Positions 22,162-31,722 of a DNA stretch of 64,000 nucleotides are shown here, piece by piece. Source of the DNA: Lepidodermella squamata (Eukaryota; Gastrotricha); NCBI GenBank assembly GCA_047495785.1, contig JBLDXI010000009.1:5270001-5334000 (forward strand). Reading direction: 5' to 3'. The notes below the pieces were generated by a model. It worked only from the letters and a program-made list of their open reading frames with translations. It did no database searches and was not told where the DNA came from. Position 1 is the first letter of the stretch; the number at the start of each line of letters is the position of its first letter. The translations under genes were made by a program, and so were the position numbers.

Positions 22162-23391
22162 ATGGCGTCTTCAACCGCTTACGTCCCGAAATTCGAACAC
22201 TTCAAGTCTGCAAAATACGTGAATTTCCATGGCGATACCGACCAGAAAACGCTTTACGCGAGCCTCGTTTATAAGGCTAGCCACGTACCTGCAAACTACA
22301 AGCAACAAGCGAAAGCCGGCAAGTCGAAAGGCTTGCGTGTTTGCTACTGGCCTCACACTAACGAGGCGTTCGTGGCCAGCAAATTCTACAGCACGGTGCC
22401 GAGTGACTGCCAGCTATCTTCACGAGATCAGCCTCAGCCCAGTCAATTCTGGCTCGATTTTCTTGAAGATAAGAAACAACGCCGCGTTCCGAAAAAAGCC
22501 GGGCATGTTGACGAGTCACAAGTCAGCGAAATCGGAGATGAATCACTGTCTTCATCACGAATGTCAAGTCCTACCTCACGAATGTTCGACGGTGAGAAAT
22601 CATCATCGCCTGCGCCGAGGCCAAAACCTAATCTCGAGCTCCCGACATTTTTCCAGCCTGAGTCTAAATTAGCACCAGCAGAATTGAAAATGATGAAGGC
22701 CGACTTGCTCTTCAGCATTCGATCTCAATCTCAATTTACCAACGACGTAGTTAAGAAAGCCGTTGATGCTGTTGATGTCAAAATTCGAGCTGAAATTGCT
22801 GTTTCCAACGAGGCCATAATGGCAAAAATCACCGAATTACATAACATGATGGCTCAGTTAATTAAGGCGGCGCCGCCTCGCGAGGCGATTGACGCGCAAT
22901 CCGTGCCTTTATCCGATGACAATCAAGCCGAAGACGAACGTACTCTTGGCCAAAGCGTCATCAAAATTGATAAGAAAGGCGAATTGAACGGTTTTTTCGA
23001 TGTTGGTGGTGATGAACGTTTCCCGATGCGAAAGCGAGATTATCACAATATCCTGGCGTCCTACTCAGAACAGGTCGACATCCTGGAAGCGCTGCTCAAG
23101 TACTTCATTGCCGAATCAGATCGATTCGATAGCGACGGCCGTCCATCGCTAACACACAATCACGACCTTTTTACCGCATGCACGTCCGAGGTGTATAACA
23201 ACAACAAGCGCTATGCGGCTTACGTCTACCGCACACACATGAAGATGTTGATCGACAAGCGCGTGGCTACTCGTCAAGTGCGTTCGACGGCTAAAAGTCG
23301 CACTCCCGCTGCACGTTCGACGAGTTCGCGTCCTCAAGCAGGTGCATCATCCGGGCTGAGCAGCTATGACGACCTCTCATCCAGCAACTGA
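22162..23391 (+). CDS. Unrecognised accessory protein of the DDE element
   Basis: A 409-residue single-exon frame, divergent from the transposase and ending about 500 bp before the right TIR. I do not recognise the family. Residues 1-100 are compact with aromatic residues ('FEHFKSAKYVNFHGD', 'LRVCYWPHTNEAFVASKFY'). Residues 110-165 are serine-rich and probably disordered. Residues 170-240 are predicted helix or coiled coil ('ELKMMKADLLFSIRS', 'AIMAKITELHNMMAQLI'). Residues 275-375 form a second folded region ('DILEALLKYFIAESDRFDSD', 'YAAYVYRTHMKMLIDKR') that faintly recalls BEN domains. The tail is basic and Ser/Thr-rich. By analogy with other two-gene transposons it may bind DNA or assist the transposase; that is inference. 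The ATG follows in-frame stops. Confidence 0.7.
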   Translation: MASSTAYVPKFEHFKSAKYVNFHGDTDQKTLYASLVYKASHVPANYKQQAKAGKSKGLRVCYWPHTNEAFVASKFYSTVPSDCQLSSRDQPQPSQFWLDFLEDKKQRRVPKKAGHVDESQVSEIGDESLSSSRMSSPTSRMFDGEKSSSPAPRPKPNLELPTFFQPESKLAPAELKMMKADLLFSIRSQSQFTNDVVKKAVDAVDVKIRAEIAVSNEAIMAKITELHNMMAQLIKAAPPREAIDAQSVPLSDDNQAEDERTLGQSVIKIDKKGELNGFFDVGGDERFPMRKRDYHNILASYSEQVDILEALLKYFIAESDRFDSDGRPSLTHNHDLFTACTSEVYNNNKRYAAYVYRTHMKMLIDKRVATRQVRSTAKSRTPAARSTSSRPQAGASSGLSSYDDLSSSN

Positions 23392-23911
23392 GTTTGGCTA
23401 TCGCTATACCTTTTGTCATACGTACCTACTTATTGTACCTACTGGCTCTCGCGCGCTTTGATTTTATCTAATTTAAATATCACTTCCAATGCGCAGATGT
23501 TATTAATTTGAATAGTTTTTTTTATCTGGCAAAATATGGAAAACATCCGTGTTGTAAAGATATCGTGAATACTGTTTTGCTTTTTTGTTGTTTCCTCTTC
23601 GTTTTGTGTTTTTTGTTATTGATGATTGGGTGAAGCGACGGGTAAATACTTTGTTGCTATAGAAGGTTGTTGCTTTAGAAAAAGTTCATGGTTGATGATT
23701 TGCTTAACATTTTAATCTGGTTATGTCTTTTCAATTGAAAATGCCGGGCGAAATTTTGTGAAAATAAAAAGCGGTAATGCGATTTGTTGTACTCGTACAG
23801 TAAGGCGGATAAATTCACAATAACTTGCATAACACCACACGCACGAATTTCGCGCGAAAGCGCGCGCATCCGCGTTTGAAAACTCGCCAAGCGCAACCTC
23901 GCTCCGGAGAA

Positions 23912-24023
23912 GGCTCAGATAGCCAAATGCGTGAGTACTAGGAACACCACAGCGCCGCTGTGTGCGCCCGCGCGCGCTCGCTGCGCACCACTGCGTAACA
24001 CCACGAGAATCGGTGTGGCGCCT
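23912..24023. repeat. Right TIR of the DDE element
   Basis: Exact reverse complement of 15163-15274 over 112 bp, followed by TTA. The 520 bp between the end of the 409-residue gene and this TIR hold no other gene; they contain the 3' UTR and a GCGCGAAAGCGCGCGC palindromic patch near 23.85 kb. Confidence 0.9.
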
Positions 24024-24125
24024 TATTCCTAAATGGACTTCATCGACTTCACCTTCAAGAATGACTATCACAGGAGCAGTATGTTATCATTTCATGATGT
24101 TTAATTCGAGAAATTACCCAACGGC

Positions 24126-24145
24126 GAGCGAAGCGAGCTTTAGCT
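24126..24145. repeat. 20-bp direct repeat outside the DDE element, right
   Basis: Exact copy of 14998-15017 in the same orientation. See the left copy for distances; the pair may mark an older repeat into which the element jumped. Confidence 0.5.
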
Positions 24146-24313
24146 GACGATTTTTTCCAAATTTCAGCTCTGAAAATGGTCTAACAAAGCTTAAAAATTA
24201 CCCGTAACTATCCCGTCAACTCCTCATTTAGGGGCGATCTAAGATTTTGGTGTTTACACTTCACCGTTTTGGTGTTTACTTTGTAAACCTGTAAACCCCT
24301 TAAAAAAACACTG

Positions 24314-24342
24314 ATATAACTCCCCTTCTCTTCATGTTGGCC
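24314..24342. repeat. 29-bp inverted repeat flanking member 3, left
   Basis: ATATAACTCCCCTTCTCTTC plus nine more bases is exactly the reverse complement of 25688-25716. The pair brackets both the fold-back element at 24.36-25.10 kb and the secreted-protein gene at 25.25 kb. Confidence 0.7.
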
Positions 24343-24358
24343 GAAGCGTGTTATCAGT

Positions 24359-25096
24359 GTTGAGAGAATCATATGATCAAACGCAGTAGCGCCCACGAGC
24401 AACTTGGTTGTTTGCTATATATCTTACCGCTGCAAGGGGGGAAGAAAATTAATGTAAAAATTTGTGATCGTCACCCAAACACAAAATGCACTGAAACCTG
24501 AAACGTACAGCGGCAAGATAGAGTATGCGCAAACTTTTTTGCCTCGCTTTTTTGAACAACTTCATAACCATGAGGAATTTTTCAATGCGGTTTTCGTCAG
24601 TCGATAGATCTAGCCTGGGGTGAACTTTCCTCAAATGTTGGTTAGAATGGGGTTCGAGAAAAAATTGACGAAAATGCTGTCCGCGACTTTTATTAAAAAT
24701 TCTCATTTTCGAAAAATGGCATTTTACAGGCATCATCCCGTGAACAGATCCCGTGTTGTCGGAGTTTTTCTTACCGTGTAGTTAGGTCAATAATGCGCCG
24801 TCAACAGACAAATTTCAAATAGAGCCCACAGAGAAGTTATTCTCCACCAACCGCGATCGGAAAAGGTTTTGTGAAATTTTTGATTGATCGGTGCCAATTT
24901 TATGAAACCTTGAGTTTCGGATAGTCGTAGATGTTTTTTGAGGAATCGGTGACTTGAATCCTTCACGGACCATCTCACGAAAAAACTTGACGCCTCTACA
25001 TGAATTTTCTTCCCACTTGCAGCGGCAAGATATATAGCAAATAACCAAGCTGCTCGTGGGCACGACTGCGTTAGATCATATATGATTCCCTCAACT
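24359..25096. mobile_element. Non-autonomous fold-back/MITE element
   Basis: About 92-95 bp at the ends (24359-24450 and 25002-25096) are inverted copies with few mismatches; shared blocks are 'GCTATATATCTT', 'CCGCTGCAAG' and 'CCCACGAGCA'. The 550-bp interior has no coding frame with motifs. It ends about 155 bp before the ATG of member 3 and so may influence that gene's promoter. No transposase relative was identified. Confidence 0.75.
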
Positions 25097-25251
25097 CTAA
25101 TGCTAAGCTTAAGCGGTAATATTCCTACGAGGCGAATTTGTCAACCGGCAGCTGCAATTCCCAGCTACCTAGCCTAGCATCTAGCATGACTTCAGTTCAT
25201 TCTTTTCATTTCTTTCTTCATCTACGGAACATTTAAAACTCAACATTTGAC

Positions 25252-25627
25252 ATGGCAGCTAAAGTTGTACTCGCCGCGATCCTCGCGCTCTCTTGCGTCG
25301 CCTACACGGGTAACTTGCAATATTTCCACAATGATATCGGCATTTAAACATGTTGCGTTCTCAGTGGCACAGAATACTTACACTGCTAAAAGGAATGGTA
25401 TCTACTGTGGCGGTTCAAGCCAGCGTATATATAAGGGCTACAAAGCAGTTTCACAATGTGCTGATAAATGCACTGCGGAGAAGAACTTCTGCAGTTATTT
25501 CACCTGGGTAACACCCAGCATTGCCAATCAGCCTTTCCTATGCTGGACACATGAAAGCTGCGTCATTACGAGCCGAGCCCCTACGTCGGCGCCTGGCACG
25601 AAATTCGAGCTGTACGCGAAAAACTGA
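25252..25627 (+). CDS. Small secreted six-cysteine protein, member 3
   Basis: Exons 25252-25309 and 25365-25627 (55-bp phase-1 intron, donor G|GTAACT, acceptor TTCTCAG) give 106 residues. Exon 1 encodes the signal peptide 'MAAKVVLAAILALSCVAYT', nearly that of member 1. The mature part has six cysteines spaced C-x16-C-x3-C-x6-C-x16-C-x5-C around 'VSQCADKCTAEKNFCSYFTW', the PAN-like core. The C-terminus 'TKFELYAKN' parallels 'YTLYKRN' of member 1. It lies apart from the other copies, lacks the conserved 23-bp upstream element and the 3' UTR palindrome, and sits between inverted repeats, so it probably reached this place by a separate event. Confidence 0.78.
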
Positions 25628-25687
25628 TGAAAGTCAAGGTATCAGTTATCAGAAGAGGAGGACAATATGTTGAATAGATCGCGCTAC

Positions 25688-25716
25688 GGCCAACATGAAG
25701 AGAAGGGGAGTTATAT
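25688..25716. repeat. 29-bp inverted repeat flanking member 3, right
   Basis: Exact reverse complement of 24314-24342. It starts 60 bp after the stop codon of member 3. Confidence 0.7.
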
Positions 25717-25734
25717 TCAAAGTTATATTGAAGA

Positions 25735-25985
25735 CCGTAACTACAAAATAAAACTGCATTGCGAAAAAGTGCTCTCACCCGATCAAAATATATACGGAAT
25801 TTGATGAACCAAGCCGATGCGCACATTTCAGGCACATTGGATCGCTTCAGAATTTCAGGAACGCGTTTGTGTGAGACAATGGGTATAAAAGGCAAGAAGT
25901 CCCTGACTTCATAATGACTTTATGGCAGAGGCTGAAGTATCACCCTCAATAATCCATTCATCATTCATCACGATATCACGCTGGC
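25735..25985. repeat. Dispersed repeat, copy B
   Basis: Inverted and diverged copy of the sequence at 14512-14745. Matching blocks include 'CGCTTCAGAATTTCAGGA', 'GCAAGAAGTCC' and 'GAGGCTGAAGTATCACCCTC'. Non-coding. Confidence 0.55.
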
Positions 25986-26300
25986 GCATGCCCATGGCGA
26001 AGTTGTATTCAAAATCGCCTGTTCCATTCGCTGAAATGCCAAGCTGATTCAAGGAACTAGCCGTGCCGTGGGCCTAATTCGGCATAGTATATTTCTCGTG
26101 AGGTAACTGCTATCCTAAAAATTTCAATTGGATTTATTCCCAAACAAATTCAAAAATTCCTATTAGCTTGAAACTTGATATTTTGCTCGATTTTAAAGTT
26201 CAAAATAACAAATCAAGCACAGCGTGAGGTTAGTTGAACGTCTCACCTGCGTCCGGAAGATAGTTAAAATCACGAGGATGCTGATGCAGCTGGCTCCAGG
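25986..26300. other. Intergenic stretch, nothing recognised
   Basis: AT-rich sequence between the dispersed repeat and the 3' end of the minus-strand LINE relic. No frame, RNA or repeat could be supported. Confidence 0.4.
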
Positions 26301-26309
26301 GCTTGGAGA

Positions 26310-27440
26310 TTCTATTTATTTATTTATTTAAGAGCATTTATCTCACAGTTGAGAGCTCGGTTATAAAAAATTGTCAATGAGAAAAAAGGTAGCAACAAGT
26401 CATGATTATTCGGTCCTGTTCAGAATTTAAGAGTCAAGTAGATGTACAATTAACAATTAATTAACAATTATTAATCGACAGCAGCTTGCTATATACACGA
26501 TCATCCGTTATTGAAATCAGGTGTTCATAAACAATTTGACGACACGCGTTCGCGCTGTGGCACGCATTAAATCCACAAGTACAAGCCGGAGGTAATTCAG
26601 TATAAGCAAGAATATCAATAGCACGATTGTAAGGACAATGTATGTACAAAGGAAGTTTGTTAAAAAAAAGTAGGACCTCGATAAGCGAGGCTAATCTGAC
26701 CCGTTTTCAGCCGCATGTTGGGAATTTTGAATGTCAGTCGGGCACCACGTGTTTGTCGAATGGCCTGATTTGTTGAAATAAATAGATTGTACGGACTTGG
26801 GGGCTTGGTCGACCAAACAGCGATACATTAAGGTGGCTAAATGAACGCCTCGTTTGCCCTTTAGGTCTAGCCATCCCAATTCTTTTCGTAAGGCCTTAGC
26901 GTCGGCATGATCTCGTTCGTGGCGCGGAAGAACCCGCACTTCGATGATTTTTTGCCCTGACTGTACCCCGCGAGTACAGCATAACGCACAGTATTGCATA
27001 TAGTATCCAAGGCTGTACTCCGGCGGTACAGTCAGGGCAAAAAATCATCGAAGTGCGGGTTCTTCCACGCCACGAACGATCTGGGGCGTTCATGATTATA
27101 CGGACAGCCCTATCTTGAAGGCTTTGCATTCTTTGCAAAGACGTATCACATGCCTCACCGACAACTGTGTCGCAATAATGCAGATGCGAAAAGATTAGCC
27201 CATTAGCCATGGCTTTGAGACAATTTCGGTTTAAGCCATTTTGCGCTGCTAATTTCAGTGCGAAAAGCCCTTTTCTCGCCTTAGCACATGCCTTTTCGAC
27301 ATGGTCATTGAAAATTAGTTTGTTATCTAAAATAACGCCCAGCAATGTCATCGAGTTTGTCTGATCGATTTTCTTCCCATCGATTTTGATTTCAAGTTTT
27401 GGTTCTGATGAACTGTAAGAGATAATCATCAATTGGGATT
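26310..27440 (-). pseudogene. LINE relic: C-terminal part of a jockey/CR1-like reverse transcriptase ORF
   Basis: On the minus strand from 27432 the frame reads 'LEIKIDGKKIDQTNSMTLLGVILDNKLIFNDHVEKACAKARKGLFALK...RNCLKAMANGLIFSHLHYC', the RT thumb and C-terminal region of CR1/jockey-type elements ('LGVxxDxxLxFxxHV...'). It reaches 'RAVRIIMNAPDRSW', is interrupted by a hairpin insertion (26914-27078), and resumes in another frame as 'ADAKALRKELGWLDLKGKR...LMYRCLVDQAPKSV', the usual C-terminal tail. The catalytic palm is missing upstream. A (TTTA)n run at 26310-26332 may mark the 3' tail. It is dead as a coding unit. Confidence 0.75.
26914..27078. repeat. Hairpin insertion inside the LINE relic
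   Basis: Arms 26914-26980 and 27012-27078 (67 nt each) are inverted copies with about four mismatches, around a 31-nt loop. Shared core: 'CACTTCGATGATTTTTTGCC'. The outer ends CGTTCGTGGCG/CGCCACGAACG coincide with the point where the LINE reading frame breaks. Either a small palindromic MITE or a local inverted duplication. Confidence 0.75.
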
Positions 27441-27603
27441 TCTCAATTTCTCACACTGCACCAAAGCAGCGATGTCTATAAGATCAGGTCAGATTATCAC
27501 GTAAGTAGAACTAAACCTTAGCGTCGAAGACAGCAAACAAGCCGGGGCGCTAAAAATGTACATCTCTGATACAGCTCTAATGTTTTTGTTTAAGAATTAA
27601 TAA

Positions 27604-29046
27604 TTCAAGAAGGAACTCCACCTAGTCTTCATCGATCTCGAAAAAGCCTATGATCTGGTGGACAGGGAAAAAGTATGGGCCGCCCTCCAAAATATGGGTG
27701 TAGAACCCAGCTTAATTGAAGCTATTCAAAGTCTATATAAAGTAAATAAAGTTGCTGTTAGAGTCGATTCTGAGCTCTCAGATTTCTTCTATGTTACCAG
27801 GGGACTAAGACAGGGTTGCCCGTTGTCTCCTTTGCTATTCATAGCGACCTTCAACAAAATTTGCGAAAAAATATCTGCTGAAAAATTAGGCTTTCCTATT
27901 AGCGAGACCGCAAACAGCGAGACCGCTATGAGCGAGACTGATTTCCTAAATTTACTAGCGTTTGCTGACGACGGAACACTTTTAGGCATGAACCACGACG
28001 AAATTTCACGACTACTTCACATTTTCGATTTGGCTTGCACCGAATTGGGTCTGAAAATTAACGCGGCAAAAACTCAATATATGATTATTTCTAGGGACGA
28101 GTCAGCCACTCAAAATTACGAATTGGAATTGAACGGGAAAAAACTTGAAAAAGTGACCAAATTTAAATATTTAGGGAGCATTATTACCAGTGACGGCAAA
28201 ATCGATGAGGAACTAAACTACAGAATTTCTAAGGCAGGCAGTGTTTTCGGCGCCATGAATAAATTCATGTGCAACAAAAGTCAGGTTTCCATAGCTACAA
28301 AACTTAAGGTACTGACATGTGTTATAATACCTACCATCATTTACGCCTGCGAATCGTGGAACATATCGATAGCCCAAGAAAATAGACTAAACACTATAGA
28401 ATATCGTTGGCTTCGATCTATAGTAGGTGTCCACCTAATGGACTATATTCCAAATATAGACATTCGACTTGCGTTATGCGGAGGTCTCATTGAAGTGAGC
28501 CGCATTGTTGAAAAACAAAGGCTAAGATATCTAGGGCACATAATTAGGTCACGTGACTATGACGTAGAAGGACTAATACACAAAATATATATTTGGACGC
28601 CTCCGCTTGGGTGGTTTGCACCCAGAGGTAGACCTCGAACCAGATGGATCAACGGAGTGCATAGAAGCCTAATTAAAGTAGGTCTTACTAAGGAAATTCG
28701 CCGGAAAAAGAAAACCAATAAGAACAATAAGGTCAAAGATAAGAAAAATAAAGCCACTAAGAAACGAGAAAATAGAAAAAATCCCGGCGAAAAGGATTTT
28801 GAGATCAAAATTATTCCCGATGTCCAACTAGCGGAATCGGTTTCTTTTGAAAAAGATGAATGGCGCATGGTTGTTAACTCGATTGAAATTACGAATTCTA
28901 TACAAAAAGCAGAATCCTCGACTGTGGGGGTGGGTGAGGATCATTCTTCGCCTGCCTTCGCCCTCTTCAAAACCGGAAACGGTACACGACGCTCAGTCCC
29001 GAAGAGGATAAATAAAAACATTATTATTTATATTATAATTCAATGA
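27604..29046 (+). pseudogene. 5'-truncated LINE reverse transcriptase ORF
   Basis: The open frame begins right after a stop at 27601, with no ATG, inside the RT palm: motif A 'FIDLEKAYDLVDREK', motif B 'GLRQGCPLSPLLF', catalytic motif C 'LLAFADDGTLLG', then thumb 'TKFKYLGSIITSDGKIDEELNYRI'. The C-terminal region 'KQRLRYLGHIIRS...PRGRPRTRWINGV' is typical of RTE-like or related LINEs with a basic Arg/Gly/Pro-Arg segment. About 480 residues remain open, with a lysine-rich tail. Loss of the endonuclease and RT fingers fits the usual 5' truncation of LINE insertions. The intact frame points to a fairly recent event. It belongs to a different LINE clade from the minus-strand relic beside it. Confidence 0.85.
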
Positions 29047-29489
29047 GTCGAAATTTTTTGAGCGGCAGCTGAAAAGATGGCGGGAACTTCTGACTTGAAT
29101 GATCGTAGATGACGTTGATAGCACAAGTTTAATAACATAAGCCAATGCAATCATCGGGCAAAATACGGCATAATCTACGCAAGTGACAAGTGTTTTCGGG
29201 TGACTACTTCGCCTCGATTTATCTCAAATCTTTTTCATTCCAAATTCTCAAAATCCCTATATTAGAAGATGCGAAACGTGACGACAATAAAATAACGCTA
29301 AATTTCGACGAGAAATCCACCATTTTTCATAAAGAAATTCCTGCCTCCCAAGTAATTTAATGTAATTCTCTCGATTCGGCGTACTTGTCGATAATAATGG
29401 TAAATTGAAGCAGGACAGATCTCAGCCTCAGCTCAGTCCATACTTCAGCGGTATTTCCGGCAGGCATACCTACTAACAACGCAGAGCGA
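29047..29489. repeat. Start of duplicated secreted-protein unit 2
   Basis: From about 29.21 kb this matches 31.92 kb onward ('GAGATGCGAAACGTGACGAC'-like block) and from 29345 matches 32520 onward nearly base for base ('AATTTAATGTAATTCTCTC'). At 29.34 kb it lacks the hAT-type MITE that sits in unit 3. No gene before the shared upstream element. Confidence 0.65.
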
Positions 29490-29512
29490 TGCACGGACAA
29501 CGCATAACGTAC
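29490..29512 (+). promoter_or_regulatory. Shared upstream element, copy 2
   Basis: TGCACGGACAACGCATAACG followed by TAC, starting 232 bp before the ATG of member 4. It differs from copy 1 by one base. Confidence 0.45.
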
Positions 29513-29721
29513 AAAAACAGGCGGCTGCGGTAAACGTGGCGAATGGGAGTAACCAGGCTGGGGGAATAATGAGTAACTGAGAAGTTATGATGCCATAATA
29601 GCAGCTGACAATACTCTCATAGATCCCTGGCGGACCAGCTCGAAACGAAGGAGCTCATTCGTATCTTCATTAATTCAAATTTTCTTGTTCCTAACACATC
29701 AATTAACAACTTGTATTCAAA

Positions 29722-30084
29722 ATGGCAGTCAGGTTCGCTCTTCTCGCCCTCGTCGCTCTTTCTTGCGTCGCTTACACGGGTAACATTGACCATTTCAATA
29801 CGACTTGGTAATTTGTCAACTGATTTCCCCTTTGAACAGTTTCACAGGCAAACATCGCCGGCTGGACGAAATTGCAAGATCAGTTTTGTCCGGACGTGTA
29901 CCGCACCGCGTCAAACACCAAGTCAGTTGAGCAATGTGCGAACACGTGCAATCGCCAAAAGAAGTGCAAATTCATCGGCTGGGAATCATTCGGCAACAAC
30001 GCATATTTCGAATGCTACATGTTCGAAACGTGCGCAGCAAAAAAAACCAGCAAGCCGCGCTACGCCTTGTACAAAAGAAACTGA
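29722..30084 (+). CDS. Small secreted six-cysteine PAN/apple-like protein, member 4
   Basis: Exons 29722-29779 and 29840-30084 (60-bp phase-1 intron, donor G|GTAACA, acceptor TGAACAG) give 100 residues. The signal peptide is 'MAVRFALLALVALSCVAYT'; the mature part begins near 'NIAGWTKLQDQFCPDVY'. Cysteines are spaced exactly as in member 1 (C-x15-C-x3-C-x5-C-x15-C-x5-C). Relative to member 1 the changes gather in the first helix ('NTCNRQKKC' for 'HACSLQSSC'), which becomes more basic. Exon 2 is identical in protein sequence to member 5. AATAAA is at 30186-30191. Confidence 0.82.
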
Positions 30085-30146
30085 ATGCCATACAATAACG
30101 AGCAGAGACTGTTCTTGCGGCTGTAATTCGACCATTTGATGAGTAT

Positions 30147-30160
30147 TAGCGTTAACGCTA
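30147..30160. promoter_or_regulatory. Palindrome in the 3' UTR, copy 2
   Basis: TAGCGTTAACGCTA, 62 bp after the stop codon of member 4 and 25 bp before AATAAA, as after members 1 and 5. Confidence 0.45.
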
Positions 30161-30199
30161 GGTGAAGAGAGGGTCGAATATGAACAATAAAAGACATAA

Positions 30200-31673
30200 T
30201 GGGTGATGCAACAGTGTTTTATTGAAGTTAAAGAAATCTTACTTATTATAAGTACATGGCGATAGCTCAAACTTGAAAAATACAGTGCAGAATCGTTAAA
30301 ACGAACGTATAATGCCAGAAAAAACGATCGCTGTAGAAAATAGTTCGCTACAACCGATGTTGCGGCTTTAGTTGGCTTTATTGGGATTTTCTTGATTCTC
30401 TTGAATTCTCCATTTTCGGCACTGTGATCCGATTCATCCCATTCTGATGACCCAGATCAGGCTGAAAATTCATGATACGATTCATTGGAAGAATTTTCTT
30501 CCTCAGGAGTTTGTGATTTGGCATTCTTAGCCCTGATTTCGGATAAAAATTCGAGAATAATTGCTATAATCTTCAGGTTCGTAATAACGATATTGACGCA
30601 CGAGCGGGCCACCTCGCGGCGTTCGCTACAGAAAAAGTTTGTTATAAAATGTTCGTTACAGCAAACGTTGTTCACATGCAAAATAGCCTAGTTCGGCACA
30701 ATCCAGCAATTTTGGTTCGTTACAACAAAAGTTCGTAATATACCTCGTTCCTTATAACGATTCTGCACTGTACTGCAGGCTTAGTCAACGAGGTAACGGT
30801 AAATCGCCATGCAAAATTTTAATTTCGTTATTGTGGCCGTGTCGCGCAACTGATACGGACAAGCTTGATAACAAAGGATTCCCCGTGTATCAATATAATT
30901 TTTTCCAAGTTTCATCGAATTCAATTGAAAACTGGGCGCACAGTTGCATTTCGAAAAATTTGGCTTCTGTATGGCTAATTTAGCCAGAGTTGCCTAGACC
31001 TGCAATACCGATGCAACTCTATTCAAAGTTTTCACGTGTTCAAAGTCACGTCATGGTTAATTTTCACATCCAGCGATTTAAGCGATTCAAGTGATTTAAC
31101 CTGTAGAACGCGAATGTATGCTGTTCTGTATAGTCGTGTTTTTTATGGTTGTTCAGCGGTTGTTTTTTATGAGAAAAATCTCAGCCGATGGCGAGAGCAA
31201 AAGTCTGAAAATAAAAACTGTTCGTTCATGCGGCTAAACCGGCTCATTTTTCGCCTACTGTCCTCATTTATACCATATCATCTTAGAATACGAAAATTCA
31301 GCCAGTAAGACCTATTTCTGTAGGCTGCTCTAATGTTAGACTTAAACATGACACGCAATCAATTTTGGCGTCACTTTCAGAATGTGAAAAATGCAAAACA
31401 AATTTTACAAGAAGATTCTCCTACTCCTTTGTGTATAGGTTGCACTGACGATTTGCACGGACAACGGTGGCAACGCATCAACAAGCAAGCAAACCACGGG
31501 GAAGAAATTATCGCGATAACTAATACTAAAGTTTGAAACTAGCGCTGTCTAATGTGAAGCAATTATTCACGTATTCACGTATTTGGCAATTCTTGAACGA
31601 CAGCTGAAAAACTGGATCTATTTATTCTGGCATCGAGGCCGATAAAATGCGCTTAAGCTCAATTTAATACTTA
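30200..31673. repeat. Rest of unit 2, including a promoter-only remnant of member 2
   Basis: 30.20-30.78 kb is sequence unique to this copy with no gene. 30.78-31.11 kb matches the link region of unit 1. 31.37-31.67 kb matches the member 2 promoter and leader at 11.03-11.30 kb ('CAACGCATCAACAAGCAAGC' type block, 'GAACGACAGCTG', 'GAGGCCGATAAAA'), but the similarity stops where the coding exon should begin. The member 2-type gene has therefore been lost here, possibly together with arrival of the TIR sequence at 31674. Confidence 0.6.
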
Positions 31674-31722
31674 TTACCGTCATTCGGGGCTATCGCAGGA
31701 TACGGGCTATTCGGTGAAAAGT
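31674..31722. repeat. Solo TIR-like end related to the 44.1-45.1 kb element
   Basis: 'TACCGTCATTCGGGGCTAT' and, 25 bp later, 'GGGCTATTCGG' resemble the end of the 943-bp element (TACCGTCAGTTGGGGC and GGGGCTATTCGG). No opposite end was found nearby, so it is a truncated copy. Confidence 0.45.

Larger units (their letters stand above)
15164..24022. mobile_element. Large two-gene DDE transposon with 112-bp TIRs
   Basis: Perfectly matching inverted repeats stand at 15163-15274 and 23912-24023, beginning GGCGCCACACCGATTCTCG. They are flanked on both sides by TTA (15161-15163 and 24023-24025), consistent with a 3-bp target duplication. Inside are two divergent genes: a DDE transposase on the minus strand and an unrecognised 409-residue protein on the plus strand. 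A Mutator-like element is inserted between them; without it the element would be about 5.3 kb. Identical TIRs and intact frames argue for recent insertion. The superfamily is not assigned. A TTA duplication recalls PIF/Harbinger, but the catalytic motifs do not match that group. Confidence 0.85.

Noticed and set aside
15164-24022. Assignment of the large element to PIF/Harbinger from its TTA duplication and two genes
   Set aside because: The catalytic motifs do not fit Harbinger transposases and the partner has no Myb/SANT-like pattern.
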